Below are positions 52,139 to 60,156 of a stretch of DNA of 64,000 bases, in pieces (position 1 is the stretch's first letter; each line of letters begins with the position of its first letter). This DNA comes from Azoarcus sp031546845 (GTDB lineage: Bacteria > Pseudomonadota > Gammaproteobacteria > Burkholderiales > Rhodocyclaceae), in assembly GCA_031546845.1 (NCBI GenBank), contig JAVBJT010000038.1, positions 1-64,000 on the forward strand, in the 5' to 3' direction. Made by a program: the position numbers and the translations under genes. The notes below the pieces were generated by a model, which worked only from the letters and a program-made list of their open reading frames with translations, was not told the DNA's origin and searched no databases.

Positions 52139-53458
52139 TTGAACGAGTCGATCGATTTACTCATTCACGCCCGCTGGCTCGTCCCGGTAGAGCCGGCCGG
52201 CCTGGTGCTGGAGCATCACTGCGTCGCCATCGCAAACGGCCGCATCGTTGCCGTGTTGCCGCAAGAAACCGCTCGACAGCACTACCGCGCGACGCGCGAA
52301 ATCGACCTTGCTCATCACGTACTGATCCCCGGTCTGGTCAACCTGCACACGCACGCGGCCATGAATCTGATGCGCGGCATCGCCGACGACCTGCCGTTGA
52401 TGCACTGGCTGAAAGAAGCGATCTGGCCCGTTGAAGCCAAGCACCTCTCCCCCGCGTTCGTTCGTGACGGCACGCTACTGGCCGCGGCCGAAATGCTTCG
52501 CGGAGGAATTACCACATGTAACGACATGTACTACTACCCTGAGGCCGCCGCCGAAGCGTTCGAGCAACTCGGCATGCGCGCCATTCTCGGAATCACCGTA
52601 CTCGATTTCCCAACCCCCTATGCCGTCGATGCCGACGGCTACCTGCGCAACGGCCTGGCCGTTCGCGATGCCTGGTGCGACCATCCCCGCATTGGCTTTT
52701 CCTTGGCCCCGCACGCCCCGTATACCGTCTCCGACGCCACACTCGAACGTATCGCCCATCTTGCCGCCGAGCTGGATTTATCCGTTCAGATCCACCTCCA
52801 GGAAACCGCGGAAGAGGTCCGTGACAGCCTTGCCATCCACGGCGTCACGCCCGCAGCCCGGCTTGAGCGCCATGGCCTGCTCGGCCCAGGCATGGTGGGC
52901 ATACATGCGGTTCACCTCGACAAAAACGACATTGAGCGCCTTGCCCGCCATCGCTGCGGCATCGCCCACTGCCCGACCTCCAACATGAAGCTGGCCAGCG
53001 GTATCGCGCCGGTAACGAAATTACTCGATGCGGGAATGACCGTCGGCCTGGGTAGCGATGGCGCGGCGAGCAATAATCGCCTCGACCTCTTTCAGGAAAT
53101 GCGTCACGCCGCGTTGCTGGCAAAAGTCGCCGGAGGCGATGCAACCGCGATATCCGCGCATACCGCCTTGCATATGGCAACGCTTAGCGGCGCGCGCGCG
53201 CTCCGCCTGGACGACCGCATTGGCTCCATTACCCCTGGCAAGCAAGCCGACTTATGCGCCGTGGCGCTCGATACGCCCGCAACTCAACCCTGCTTCGATC
53301 CCGTCGCCCATCTTGTCTATGTAGCCGGCCGTGAACAGGTTTCGCATGTATGGGTTGACGGCGAAGCCCGCGTGGATCAAGGTTTTCCGCTGTTGCAAAT
53401 TAGCGACAAAGAATTGCTCAGGCTCGCGGCCGTATGGCAAACTAGGATTGTTAGTTGA
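52139..53458 (+). CDS. mtaD: 5'-methylthioadenosine/S-adenosylhomocysteine deaminase (TRZ/ATZ family, TTG start)
   Basis: 439 residues starting with TTG at 52139, with CGGAG eight bases upstream. It is an amidohydrolase: metal ligands in LVNLHTHAAMN (near 70-72), HAPYTVSD (near 191), IHLQETAEE (near 218), GIHAVHLD (near 255) and LGSDGAASNN (near 303). It deaminates SAH/MTA-type nucleosides in methyl-cycle salvage. In betaproteobacteria it usually sits next to ubiG, and here an OmpA gene lies between them. Confidence 0.93.
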   Translation: MNESIDLLIHARWLVPVEPAGLVLEHHCVAIANGRIVAVLPQETARQHYRATREIDLAHHVLIPGLVNLHTHAAMNLMRGIADDLPLMHWLKEAIWPVEAKHLSPAFVRDGTLLAAAEMLRGGITTCNDMYYYPEAAAEAFEQLGMRAILGITVLDFPTPYAVDADGYLRNGLAVRDAWCDHPRIGFSLAPHAPYTVSDATLERIAHLAAELDLSVQIHLQETAEEVRDSLAIHGVTPAARLERHGLLGPGMVGIHAVHLDKNDIERLARHRCGIAHCPTSNMKLASGIAPVTKLLDAGMTVGLGSDGAASNNRLDLFQEMRHAALLAKVAGGDATAISAHTALHMATLSGARALRLDDRIGSITPGKQADLCAVALDTPATQPCFDPVAHLVYVAGREQVSHVWVDGEARVDQGFPLLQISDKELLRLAAVWQTRIVS

Positions 53459-53560
53459 ACTAAATAAAGCCGGTTCGATCCGAAACGAGGAAGGCAGTGG
53501 ATCTGTTTTCTTCATTTTTTACAGCGGCATTTTCCGGTCTTTCGCCCTTAAGAGGAAACC

Positions 53561-54286
53561 ATGATCAGACAAACCAAGAAACAGATGTTCATGCTGGCCG
53601 CTATCGCTTCGATCGGCCTGTCTGCCTCCGCTGCATTTGCGCAGGTAAAAGATGTTGTTGTCAGTGGCTCGGGAGAAATTCCGTACGTCATCGATGCACG
53701 CAACGTCGTCGCCCGTAGCGGTACCGGCCTGTGCTGGCGCACCGGCTATTGGAGCCCGGCTGCGGCGGGCACCGCCATGGCGGGCCAGTTCCCCGTCGGC
53801 TGCGAATGCGACAGCGATATCGTTCCGAAGGAAAAGTGCACGACCGCTGCTGGCACGACTCCCACTGAAAAGGACAAACTGCCGCCGGGCGCGCGAGTCG
53901 ACCCGAAATCCGACAAGATCAAGCTGTCCGCCGATGCGCTGTTCGACTTCAACAAGGCCGTGCTGAAGCCCGAAGGCAAAGCCAAGCTGGACGATCTCGC
54001 CGCGCAGTCCAAGAACCTCAAGCTTGAAGTCATCCTGGCCGTCGGCCATACCGACCGCCTCGGCTCCGATTCCTACAACCAGAAACTGTCCGAGCGTCGC
54101 GCCGCCGCCGTGAAGACCTACCTGGTCAGCAAGGGTGTCGAAGCCAACCGCATCTACACCGAAGGCAAGGGCGAGAAGCAGCCCGTGACCGGTGCGAAGT
54201 GCGACAAAGAGAAGAATCGCAAAGCGCTGATCAGCTGCCTGCAGCCGGATCGCCGCGTTGAGATTGAAGTGGTCGGCTCCAAGTAA
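53561..54286 (+). CDS. OmpA family outer-membrane protein
   Basis: 241 residues. A signal peptide (AAIASIGLSASAAFA) leads to a short mature N-terminal part with an unusual Cys set (CWRTGYW, CECDSD, EKCTT). A C-terminal OmpA/peptidoglycan-binding domain follows from about 125 (DALFDFNKAVLKPEGKAKL, GHTDRLGSDSYNQKLSERRA, DRRVEIEV). The conserved Asp and Arg that hold diaminopimelate are present. There is no room for an eight-stranded barrel, so it is the short OmpA type common upstream of ubiG in betaproteobacteria. Confidence 0.93.
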   Translation: MIRQTKKQMFMLAAIASIGLSASAAFAQVKDVVVSGSGEIPYVIDARNVVARSGTGLCWRTGYWSPAAAGTAMAGQFPVGCECDSDIVPKEKCTTAAGTTPTEKDKLPPGARVDPKSDKIKLSADALFDFNKAVLKPEGKAKLDDLAAQSKNLKLEVILAVGHTDRLGSDSYNQKLSERRAAAVKTYLVSKGVEANRIYTEGKGEKQPVTGAKCDKEKNRKALISCLQPDRRVEIEVVGSK

Positions 54287-54302
54287 GCCCTTCCGCATCG
54301 CG

Positions 54303-54332
54303 AAAAGCCCTGCCTCGGCGGGGCTTTTTTCT
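54303..54332 (+). terminator. Terminator after the OmpA gene
   Basis: AAAGCCCtGCC / GGCgGGGCTTT stem with a short TC loop, ending in TTTTTTCTTTT, 17 bases after the stop. Confidence 0.88.
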
Positions 54333-54379
54333 TTTCTGGCCGGATATCCAGCGCCCTTGCACACTGGGAAGCACACGCC

Positions 54380-55084
54380 ATGAATACAAGCAATGCCGAT
54401 CCCGCCGAATTGCAGAAATTCAGCGATCTGGCTCACCGCTGGTGGGATCCAACCTCCGAATTCAAACCCCTGCACGACATCAACCCACTACGGCTCGATT
54501 GGATTGACGCCAGAACCCAACTCGCCGGCAAGCGCGCTCTGGACGTCGGCTGCGGCGGCGGCATTCTTTCCGAAAGCATGGCGGCGCGCGGAGCTTGCGT
54601 TACCGGCATCGATCTTGGCGAAAAACCGCTTGGCGTCGCCCGCCTCCACCTGCTTGAAAGTGGCCACGATGTCGATTACCGCCTGACGAGCGCGGAAGCG
54701 TTCGCCGCCGAAAATCCCGCTTGCTTCGATGTCGTCACCTGCATGGAAATGCTTGAGCACGTTCCCGATCCCGCAAGCACAATCGCCGCGTGCGCGCGCC
54801 TGGTCAAACCCGGCGGAGATGTTTTCTTCTCCACCTTGAATCGCAACCTCAAAGCCTATCTGCTCGCCATCATCGGCGCCGAGTACGTGCTTGAACTGCT
54901 TCCGCGCGGCACGCATGAATACGCGAAATTCATCAAGCCATCCGAACTAGCCTCCTACTGCCGCCAAGCCGGACTCGATCCGGTCGAGCTCACCGGCATG
55001 CATTACAACCCGTTCACCCAAACGTATTCCCTTCAGCCCGACACCAGCGTCAACTATCTTGTTCATGCCCGGATCGCAGCCTGA
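54380..55084 (+). CDS. ubiG: Ubiquinone biosynthesis O-methyltransferase UbiG
   Basis: 234 residues. It carries out both O-methylations in ubiquinone synthesis. N-terminal KFSDLAHRWWDPTSEFKPLH is family-specific. SAM motif I reads ALDVGCGGGILSESMA, with GIDLGEKP and VTCMEMLEHVPDPAS after it, and the C-terminal HYNPFTQTY. The gene is preceded by the OmpA gene terminator and so has its own promoter. A GC hairpin overlaps its stop. Confidence 0.97.
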   Translation: MNTSNADPAELQKFSDLAHRWWDPTSEFKPLHDINPLRLDWIDARTQLAGKRALDVGCGGGILSESMAARGACVTGIDLGEKPLGVARLHLLESGHDVDYRLTSAEAFAAENPACFDVVTCMEMLEHVPDPASTIAACARLVKPGGDVFFSTLNRNLKAYLLAIIGAEYVLELLPRGTHEYAKFIKPSELASYCRQAGLDPVELTGMHYNPFTQTYSLQPDTSVNYLVHARIAA

Positions 55085-55117
55085 AATAAGCGGCCGGCAT
55101 TGACCGGCACCTATTTC
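55081..55117 (+). other. Hairpin overlapping the ubiG stop
   Basis: TGAAATA/TATTTCA (7 bp) and GCCGG/CCGGC (5 bp) with a small internal loop and a CATTGA loop. It has no T run, so it is not a classical terminator, but it could block exonucleases or pause polymerase. Confidence 0.45.
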
Positions 55118-55130
55118 AGCGCACCATCGC

Positions 55131-55168
55131 AGGCGGACATAAAATGTCTTGACATTTTATGTCCGCCT
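55131..55168. promoter_or_regulatory. Perfect 18-bp inverted repeat, operator at the pspA-flotillin operon promoter
   Basis: AGGCGGACATAAAATGTC then TT then its exact reverse complement. The centre spells TTGACA (55149-55154), a consensus -35 box. 17 bases downstream TACATT (55172-55177) can serve as -10. The first gene begins at 55219. A dimeric or tetrameric repressor sitting here would cover the -35 box. No related box is seen elsewhere in the window. Confidence 0.7.
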
Positions 55169-55218
55169 ACTTACATTGCCCATGTCGATAACCGACACAT
55201 TCCTGAAAAGGGGAAACG

Positions 55219-55635
55219 ATGAAATCGCTGCAAGAAAAAATTGCGGGCCTGGATCTGTCGATAAGCATGCGGCTGAGCGGTGCAACCGTGGATCTGCAGC
55301 CCATTCCGGGGTCGGTGCCGGTCATTCAGGTCGCCATTGGCGGGCGCGAAGAGTTGCCGATTTTCATCACCGCATCCGAGGCTCAAATCCTCTGCATCTG
55401 CTACTTGTGGACCGATTCGGAAATCGCGCCGGACAAACGTATCGAGCTGCTGGAACTCCTGCTTGACCTCAACCTGTCGATTCCCTTGTCCTCGTTCGGC
55501 AGGGTGGATGGCCGCTACGTGCTGTTCGGCGCGCTCTCCCACGACGCCCGTATGGAAGACATTGCGCAGGATATCGTCGCACTGAGCGACAACGCGCTCG
55601 ATGCGCTGGAAGCGCTTTCCGGATATCTCGCTTAA
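55219..55635 (+). CDS. YjfI family protein (DUF2170)
   Basis: 138 residues. It starts MKSLQEKIAGLDLSISMRL and has the segment SEAQILCICYLWTDSEI and the end LSDNALDALEALSGYLA, matching DUF2170/YjfI. These proteins are co-encoded with PspA-like proteins (E. coli yjfI-yjfJ). Function is unknown. It is the first gene of the operon under the palindrome, 13 bases ahead of pspA. Confidence 0.85.
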   Translation: MKSLQEKIAGLDLSISMRLSGATVDLQPIPGSVPVIQVAIGGREELPIFITASEAQILCICYLWTDSEIAPDKRIELLELLLDLNLSIPLSSFGRVDGRYVLFGALSHDARMEDIAQDIVALSDNALDALEALSGYLA

Positions 55636-55648
55636 TTAGGAGCCGAAC

Positions 55649-56356
55649 ATGAGTGTGATCGAAAAAATTCTGACTTTACTGCGCGGCAGTGCTCGCGAAC
55701 TCGGCGACAGCCTGATCGACGCCAACGCCACGCGCATCTACGAGCAAGAAATCATCGACGCGCGTAATGCCATCCTGCAGGCCAAGAGCGAATTGACCGG
55801 CGTAATGGCCAAGGAAATGCAAAGCGCGCGCGAAATCGAACGCATCCGCGGTGAAATGCTGCGTTTCGAAGCGCTGGCCGTTGAAGCGCTGGACAAGGGT
55901 AAAGAGGCGCTCGCCGAAGAGGTCGCCGGCAAGGTTGCCGAAACGGAAGCCGCACTCGAAGAGCAAACACGCACCCACGCCAGTTATGCACTGCAGGTAA
56001 GCAAACTGAAAGACTTGATCAAGGCGGCGGAAAACAAGGTGCGCGAACACGAGCGCGAAGTGGCGATGGCACGCACCACGGAAAACGTTTACCGCGCTAC
56101 CCGCTCAATTTCCGATAGCATCGGCGCGAGTGGCTCCAGGTTGGTCAGCGCGCGCGAATCGTTGGAACGCATCAAACGGCGCCATGAAGACCTCGCCGAC
56201 CGCATGAGCGCGGCTGAAACGCTAGACAAGGAAATCGGCGTCAAAGCGCTGGAAACGAAGCTTGCCGAAGCAGGCATCGGCGCCGACAGCGACCGCAAGC
56301 GGCGGGCGATGGAACGCATTCGCGCACGCCAGGCAGCGCCGCGGGACGAGGCATGA
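55649..56356 (+). CDS. PspA/IM30 (YjfJ-like) membrane-remodelling protein
   Basis: 235 residues, almost wholly helical. It starts EKILTLLRGSARELGDSLID and continues with long Lys/Glu/Ala-rich coiled coil, as in PspA, Vipp1 and ESCRT-III relatives that coat and repair the inner membrane. It belongs to the YjfJ branch rather than to the classical pspABC regulon, judged from its neighbours. A GGAGC ribosome site precedes the ATG. The stop overlaps the next ATG by four bases. Confidence 0.88.
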   Translation: MSVIEKILTLLRGSARELGDSLIDANATRIYEQEIIDARNAILQAKSELTGVMAKEMQSAREIERIRGEMLRFEALAVEALDKGKEALAEEVAGKVAETEAALEEQTRTHASYALQVSKLKDLIKAAENKVREHEREVAMARTTENVYRATRSISDSIGASGSRLVSARESLERIKRRHEDLADRMSAAETLDKEIGVKALETKLAEAGIGADSDRKRRAMERIRARQAAPRDEA

Positions 56357-56673
56357 CAACACGCAAGCCAGCGCGTTGGCAAGCGTCGGACGAAGCGATT
56401 CGCGCGGTGCAAGTCGCTTTCGATGTGGAAGGCGCGGTGCTTGAAGCAGTCCGCCGCGCCGCCTTCGAAAACAACCTATCCACCTCGGATCAGATCCGTA
56501 GCGTACTTGGCCTTGCCGTGACGCGACGACCAAAGCGCCCGCGCCTCACCGTTTCATTGACGCCGGCCGACTATGAAACGCTGGCCGCGCGTTACGCTCT
56601 GGCGGAAACGGACCGATTAGCCATCAAGGAACACGTCACCGACGAATTGATCCGCTTTGCACGCACAACCTGA
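56353..56673 (+). CDS. Small RHH-like protein of the pspA-flotillin operon
   Basis: 106 residues, basic. The C-terminal half (RPRLTVSLTPADYETLAARYALAET by position 60-84) has the strand-helix-helix look of ribbon-helix-helix DNA-binding proteins, and the N-terminal half contains an LSTSDQIRSVLGL helix pair. I recognise no named family. Coupled to pspA by ATGA. It could be the local regulator that binds the upstream palindrome, which is inference only. Confidence 0.65.
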   Translation: MTTRKPARWQASDEAIRAVQVAFDVEGAVLEAVRRAAFENNLSTSDQIRSVLGLAVTRRPKRPRLTVSLTPADYETLAARYALAETDRLAIKEHVTDELIRFARTT

Positions 56674-56704
56674 AACAGCCTGATAACAACAAGGGAGGGC
56701 TTTC

Positions 56705-57334
56705 ATGGGCGATCTTGCCGCCGCCGCACTCAGCTATCCGACGGCAATTTACACCGCGCTGCTTGGCGCGGTGGTTTTCTACTGGTTGCTGGCACTGATC
56801 GGCCTGGTCGATTTCGACCATGGCGCGTCCGACTTCGATCTCGATCTGGACGGCGATGTTGGCGATATCGGCACCATCGCCGCCTACCTCGTTGCTTTCG
56901 GACTCGGTGGCGTACCCTTTTCGATCGTGGTCAGCCTGCTCGTGCTGATCGGATGGACGATATGCTGCCTGTTCGCCATGTGGCTATTGCCGCTTGTACC
57001 CACTTCCGTGCTGCGGCTGGTGGCGGGCACGGCCGGATTGCTCGGCGCCTTCGCGCTCGCCTTACCACTGACCGCCGCGGCGGTACGCCCGCTGCGCAAG
57101 CTTTTCGTGACCCACGGCGCAATCTCCAACGCCGCGCTGGTTGGCCAAACTTGCCGCATTCTTACCCGCACCGTGGATGAAAAATTCGGCCGAGCCGAAG
57201 TTTCCGGCCACGGCGCCAGCTATAACATCCGCGTTTATGCCGATACGCCCAATTCCCTTACTCGCGGCTCGACCGCGATCATCGCTGACTACGATCCAAG
57301 CGGTGCGCGCTACCACGTGCGCGCCGAGGAATAA
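56705..57334 (+). CDS. YqiJ-like membrane protein with OB-fold (NfeD/DUF1449 type)
   Basis: 209 residues. Membrane helices at about 14-38 and two or three between 58 and 120 are followed by a C-terminal beta domain (LVGQTCRILTRTVDEKFGRAEV, then AIIADYDPSGARYHV) like the NfeD OB-fold. NfeD-type proteins pair with flotillins, and the next gene is a flotillin, so this is the YqiJ-YqiK pair of E. coli. GGGAGGGC lies before the ATG. Confidence 0.87.
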   Translation: MGDLAAAALSYPTAIYTALLGAVVFYWLLALIGLVDFDHGASDFDLDLDGDVGDIGTIAAYLVAFGLGGVPFSIVVSLLVLIGWTICCLFAMWLLPLVPTSVLRLVAGTAGLLGAFALALPLTAAAVRPLRKLFVTHGAISNAALVGQTCRILTRTVDEKFGRAEVSGHGASYNIRVYADTPNSLTRGSTAIIADYDPSGARYHVRAEE

Positions 57335-57413
57335 ACGATAACCAACGATAACCGAACCGGGTAACGGTCTATTTTTCCGCCGGGCCCGCCCGGCTAAATC
57401 TGAAGAGGATTTC

Positions 57414-59519
57414 ATGGAACCCATCTACATCTCCATCGGCCTACTGGCCGTTCTGCTGTTCGTGCTGTTCACGATGTTCGCCAAGTTCTACCGCAAGGTG
57501 GAACAAGGCTACGCGATGATCGTCAACACCCTGCGCAGCGAACCGGAGGTGACTTTCACCGGGCGCATGGTGTACCCGATCATCCACAAGGCCGAGATGA
57601 TGGATATCGCGCTCAAGACAGTGGAAATCGACCGCACCGGCAACGAAGGCCTGATCTGCCAGGACAACATCCGCGCCGACATCAAGGTGAAATTCTTCGT
57701 CCGCGTCAACAAGACCGCCGAGGACGTGCTCAAGGTTGCCCAAGGCATCGGCTGTCAGCGCGCCTCCAATCACGAAACGCTGGAAGAACTGTTTTCGGCC
57801 AAATTCTCCGAAGCGCTGAAAACGGTCGGCAAGGCCATGGATTTCGTCGAGCTATATCAGGCGCGCGACCGCTTCCGCGACGAAATCATCCGCCAGATCG
57901 GTGACGATCTGTCCGGTTACGTGCTCGAAGACGCGGCCATCGATTACCTCGAACAGACGCCGCTTGCCAAACTCGACCCGAGCAACATCCTCGACGCCCA
58001 GGGGATCAAGAAGATCACCGAACTGACCGCGCAGGAAAACGTTCGCACCAACGAACTGCGCCGCAACGAGGAAATGCAGATCAAGAAAAAAGACGTCGAA
58101 ACCAAGGAAACCCTGCTTGAGCTCGAACGTCAGCAGGCCGACGCCGAGGCGCGTCAGCAACGCGAAATCGCTTCCGTGCGCGCACGTGAGGAAGCCGAGG
58201 CCTCACGCGTCCGCTCCGAAGAGCATACCAAGGCCGAGCTCGCCCGCCTGCAGTCCGAACAATCCATCACCGTGCAACAGGAAAACGTGCTGCGCGAAAA
58301 GGAAGTCGCCGAAAACAACCGCAAACGCGCCGTCGCGATCGAAGAAGAAAAAGTCATCCGCGCACGCGAACTGGAAATAGTCGACCGCGAAAAGGAAGTC
58401 ACCCTGCAACAGATCGACAAGGAAAAAGCGGTCGAAGTGCAGAAGAAGGCCATTGCCGATGTCATCCGCGAACGCATCGTGGTCGAACGCACCGTGGCCG
58501 AGCAGGAAGAAGCGATCAAAGAACTGCGCGTTGTCGCCGAAGCCGACCGTACGAAGAAATCCACCATCATCCTCGCCGAAGGCCACGCCGAAGAAAAGAT
58601 GGTGATGGAAGTCAAATCCGCCGAAGCGCAGGAACGCCGCGCCCGCCACAAGGCGACCGAGGAACTGACGCTGGCCGAAGCCAAGCTCAAGGTCGCCGAA
58701 AAAGACGCCGAGGCCAAAAAACGCGAAGCGGAAGGCATGGAAGCCATCGCCGCCGCGCCGGGGTTCGCCGCAGCCAAGGTCATGCTGGTCAACGCCGACG
58801 CGAAGGAAAAACAAGGCATGGTCGATGCCAAGGTGAAAATCGCCGAGGCCGAAGCCGTCGCCAAATACGGTCAGGCCGAAGCGGATGCCTTGCATGCCCG
58901 CATGGAAGCCGAAGCGCAAGGCCAGGAAAAGCTCGGCCTTGCCAATGTCCAGGTACGCACTGCCGATGCCGACGCCACGGTGAAGACCGGCTTGGCTGAA
59001 GCACAGGTCATCGAGGCGCGTTTCCAGGCCGAAGCCAAGGGGCTGCGGGAAAAATTCGAGGCAATGGCGGCGATGAGCCCGGATACCCGCGCGCACGAGG
59101 AATTCCGTATGCGGCTTGGCAACGCCCACATCGAAACGCTGAAAACCATCGACGCCCAAGCCGGCATTGCCCGCGAGCAGGCCGAGGTGCTTGGCACCGC
59201 GCTCGGCAACGCCAAGATCGACATCGTCGGCGGCCAGGGCGATTACTTCGAGCGCTTCGTCAATGCGCTCGCCGTCGGCAAGGGTATCGACGGCGCCATC
59301 GCCAAGAGCAACACCCTACAGATCGCGCTGAAAGACCACCTCACCGGAGAACGCGACCTCGTCGGCGACCTGCAAGGCCTCGTCGGCGCGCTTGGCAGTT
59401 CCACCGGCGAGCTGCAGAACCTCGGCGTCACCGCGTTGCTGGCCAAAATCGCGCGCGATGGCGATGAGACACAGAAAAACGCGCTGCATACCTTGCTCGA
59501 CAGCCATCGCAAAAACTGA
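57414..59519 (+). CDS. Flotillin family protein (YqiK-like)
   Basis: 701 residues. An N-terminal membrane hairpin (IYISIGLLAVLLFVLFTMFAK-like, about 3-23) precedes an SPFH domain (about 30-200, EPEVTFTGRMVYPIIHKAE). A very long Glu/Ala/Lys/Arg coiled coil follows (about 205-545), then a flotillin C-terminal region with AMSPDTRAHEEFRMRL. Flotillins scaffold ordered membrane domains. It is longer than FloA (about 330) and similar to YqiK (about 550) with an extended tail. GAGGA precedes the ATG. Confidence 0.93.
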   Translation: MEPIYISIGLLAVLLFVLFTMFAKFYRKVEQGYAMIVNTLRSEPEVTFTGRMVYPIIHKAEMMDIALKTVEIDRTGNEGLICQDNIRADIKVKFFVRVNKTAEDVLKVAQGIGCQRASNHETLEELFSAKFSEALKTVGKAMDFVELYQARDRFRDEIIRQIGDDLSGYVLEDAAIDYLEQTPLAKLDPSNILDAQGIKKITELTAQENVRTNELRRNEEMQIKKKDVETKETLLELERQQADAEARQQREIASVRAREEAEASRVRSEEHTKAELARLQSEQSITVQQENVLREKEVAENNRKRAVAIEEEKVIRARELEIVDREKEVTLQQIDKEKAVEVQKKAIADVIRERIVVERTVAEQEEAIKELRVVAEADRTKKSTIILAEGHAEEKMVMEVKSAEAQERRARHKATEELTLAEAKLKVAEKDAEAKKREAEGMEAIAAAPGFAAAKVMLVNADAKEKQGMVDAKVKIAEAEAVAKYGQAEADALHARMEAEAQGQEKLGLANVQVRTADADATVKTGLAEAQVIEARFQAEAKGLREKFEAMAAMSPDTRAHEEFRMRLGNAHIETLKTIDAQAGIAREQAEVLGTALGNAKIDIVGGQGDYFERFVNALAVGKGIDGAIAKSNTLQIALKDHLTGERDLVGDLQGLVGALGSSTGELQNLGVTALLAKIARDGDETQKNALHTLLDSHRKN

Positions 59520-59533
59520 AGAGCAACACGACA

Positions 59534-60097
59534 ATGCGCAAACTTCACTGTACCTGCAGCGCCCATGCGGAACTCGACGGCCATCTCCTCGCACCCGGCC
59601 TTACCGCACAACGCTGCCCGACCTGCGGTAACGTCCTGCTCGCGCTCGACGATTACCGCCGCTGGCGGGAGCGCCAACCCGCCAGTGGCACAGTGACAAC
59701 CCCATCGGCGAACGGCGCGAAGCCCGAATCCGGAGCAGCCGCGCAAGCGCGCCATTGCCCCGCCTGCCAGCGCTTGATGAGCCGGCACCGTAGCGGCACC
59801 GCGCCGGACTTCCACCTCGACCGGTGCAGTCCGTGCCAACTGGTATGGCTGGACGACGGTGAATGGCAGCAACTCGAAGAAGCCGGCCTTGCCACCCAGC
59901 TCGACATCGTGCTGACCGATGCCTGGCAACAGCGCATTCAAGCAGCCGAAATGCAGGCGGGCCGTGACGCCGCGCTGCGCGCCCGGCTCGGCGATGAAAC
60001 CTTTGCCGAAGTCCGTCGCCTGCAATCCTGGCTGGATGACCACCCGCAGCGCGCCGCAATCCTTGCCGAACTCAACGTCAAGCGCCGGGCGGGCTGA
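59534..60097 (+). CDS. Double zinc-ribbon protein
   Basis: 187 residues. Four Cys pairs can be seen: CTCSAH (near 6) with CPTCGN (near 29), then CPACQRL (near 75) with CSPCQLVW (near 98). The second unit resembles the zf-TFIIB family (CP.C......R.G....DRC..C..VWLD.GE). The C-terminal half is helical. It is inserted between the flotillin gene (14 bases) and the giant ATPase gene (59 bases) and is probably co-transcribed. Confidence 0.75.
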   Translation: MRKLHCTCSAHAELDGHLLAPGLTAQRCPTCGNVLLALDDYRRWRERQPASGTVTTPSANGAKPESGAAAQARHCPACQRLMSRHRSGTAPDFHLDRCSPCQLVWLDDGEWQQLEEAGLATQLDIVLTDAWQQRIQAAEMQAGRDAALRARLGDETFAEVRRLQSWLDDHPQRAAILAELNVKRRAG

Positions 60098-60156
60098 TCG
60101 CCCCTCCCCGACTTAGACGCCACTACTCCGACACCGCTACGCCGACACGGAAGATC

